Source of the DNA: Candidatus Aadella gelida
Lineage (GTDB): Bacteria; Omnitrophota; Gorgyraeia; Tantalellales; Tantalellaceae
Direction: 5' to 3'
DNA: 54,197 nucleotides
Assembly: GCA_030765205.1 (NCBI GenBank)
Contig: JAVCDB010000008.1
Location: 1-54,197 of the forward strand
The first letter of the stretch is position 1. Each line of letters starts with the position of its first letter. The notes under the pieces are model-generated. The model ran no database searches and had not been told where the DNA came from. It was given only the letters and a program-made list of their open reading frames with translations. Shown one piece after another: positions 53,389-54,197 of this stretch. Both the position numbers and the translations under genes were made by a program.

Positions 53389-53540
53389 TCACTTCTCCCT
53401 TTCAATACTTTTACAATACGCACCTCTAGCGTAAATATCGTGTTATTAATTTATTGATTTTTGTTATTTTACCCTAATCTCCATGCAAATATAAAGCGTT
53501 ATATCACAACCATTTACAAACTAACAATGAATTCGGCAAA

Positions 53541-53580
53541 AAAAATGGCGGAGACAAACTCTTAATTTTGCCTCCGCCAT
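53541..53580 (-). terminator. Intrinsic terminator of the lipoprotein gene
   Basis: On the minus strand ATGGCGGAG pairs with CTCCGCCAT (9 bp), extended by CAAA/TTTG across one mismatch, and eight T follow. It lies about 40 bp after the lipoprotein stop. Confidence 0.9.
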
Positions 53581-53619
53581 GATACTTCCCAAAGCTTACT
53601 AATCTCTTTCCTCAGCTCA

Positions 53620-53973
53620 TTAATTTTCGGAAAGTTTCTTGATCTCTTCGGATAATCTTTGCTTATCCTGAGTAAGACTTTGTTTTTCCTTAGCAAGCGT
53701 CTTATTCTCTTCAGAAAGAGTCTTGATTCTTCCTTCCATTGCCTTTGCCGCATTCTCAAACTGCTGCTTTTCCGTATTTAGACTCTTGATCTGATTTTGA
53801 GTCTCTTCCTGGGTCTTTTTGACCTGTTCGTTATATGCTATTATTTCGTCCTGCACGCGCGCATATTTTTCTTCAAGTTTTTCATGTTCGCTTTTAGGCA
53901 CCCCACATCCGGTAACGATCATGAATGACAGTACTAAAGCAGAACAAAGAACAACGCTTAAAACTTTTTTCAT
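53620..53973 (-). CDS. Coiled-coil lipoprotein
   Basis: The 117-residue precursor has a lipoprotein signal with lipobox IVTGC (MKKVLSVVLCSALVLSFMIV). The mature part is a long coiled coil (KLEEKYARVQDEIIAYNEQV; EENKTLAKEKQSLTQDKQRL). The layout resembles Lpp-like or YgdR-type small lipoproteins. Start at 53973; a longer frame to 53994 lacks support. Confidence 0.8.
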   Translation of the reverse strand: MKKVLSVVLCSALVLSFMIVTGCGVPKSEHEKLEEKYARVQDEIIAYNEQVKKTQEETQNQIKSLNTEKQQFENAAKAMEGRIKTLSEENKTLAKEKQSLTQDKQRLSEEIKKLSEN

Positions 53974-54001
53974 ACCCCTTCTCCTCCTTAACAATAACTG
54001 T

Positions 54002-54197
54002 TTACAATTCTTCGTTATTCAACTCCCTTTTATATTGCACATACTCCGTCTCAATAACATCTTCAGCAGCCTTCTTCCGAACAGTCTCTTTAGTAGAGGC
54101 GCCTTCTTCCTGCGGCTCACCGCTTTCACTCGACTCCGAACCGGAAAGAGCGCAACATCCCTCACCCGCAAAAACCCCTGTCCCGAACACCGCCACA
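54002..54197 (-). CDS. Secreted low-complexity protein, partial
   Basis: The frame runs off the right edge. The visible part starts with the tail of a signal peptide (AVFGTGVFAGEG) and a Ser/Glu-rich segment (GSESSESGEPQEEG) ending RELNNEEL. No family can be set. It ends 28 bp before the lipoprotein gene start. Confidence 0.5.
   Translation of the reverse strand, partial: VAVFGTGVFAGEGCCALSGSESSESGEPQEEGASTKETVRKKAAEDVIETEYVQYKRELNNEEL

Overview
The window reads as a chromosomal segment of a Gram-negative bacterium of moderate GC. LpxA, a beta-barrel porin with a C-terminal Phe, a BamE-like protein and a lipoprotein support an outer membrane. The mix of a TIGR04073-type exosortase-associated protein, DUF4416, DUF3047, GH130 and GH113 genes and many HEAT, HD and PilZ proteins is most like uncultured PVC-branch lineages such as Candidatus Omnitrophota. 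That placement is an inference from gene content only. Nearly all genes lie on the minus strand; only three (19639-20604, 31666-32757, 36252-36797) are on the plus strand. No rRNA, tRNA or CRISPR array was found.

Layout. 1-634: a partial excisionase-type HTH gene and a gene-poor AT-rich gap with a palindromic repeat. 635-9955: a housekeeping run, read right to left: rpsO, pnp, dut, uppP, ftsK, a rodZ-like gene, rimO, pgsA, pgpA. 10075-15079: a degenerate alpha/beta hydrolase, DUF4416, YjbQ, HIT, two PilZ proteins and a PC4-like protein. 15180-16843: an NSS transporter with a 34-residue small subunit. 16904-20604: a stop-codon-independent release factor-like protein, a GH130 enzyme, a ParA ATPase fused to a glycogen-binding CBM48 domain, and a divergent membrane protein with a lectin-like domain. 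20654-24859: a YhaM-type nuclease and a one-chain helicase-nuclease. 24954-29596: a sulfur amino-acid block (metW, metX, cysK, metY and a cysteine-free Rrf2 regulator). 29735-35118: metallophosphoesterase, greA, a c-di-GMP riboswitch in front of a GH113 enzyme, a BamE-like protein, PhoH and a flavodoxin. 35301-43083: M48 peptidases, nitroreductase, TIGR04073 protein, NUDIX, SuhB, an Nth-type glycosylase and a HEAT-repeat protein. 43118-54197: lpxA, small membrane proteins, porin, PHP phosphoesterase, transglutaminase-like proteins, YyaL/DUF255, U32 peptidase and a lipoprotein.

The most unusual structural signal is a family of degenerate heptanucleotide arrays. They fill many gene-to-gene spacers in strict 7-bp register for up to 168 bp, and they begin at or just beyond stop codons. 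The most unusual protein is the ParA-CBM48 fusion, which suggests positioning of a glucan granule or a glucan-bound cargo. c-di-GMP signalling recurs in the window: two PilZ proteins with intact binding motifs and one GEMM-type riboswitch.
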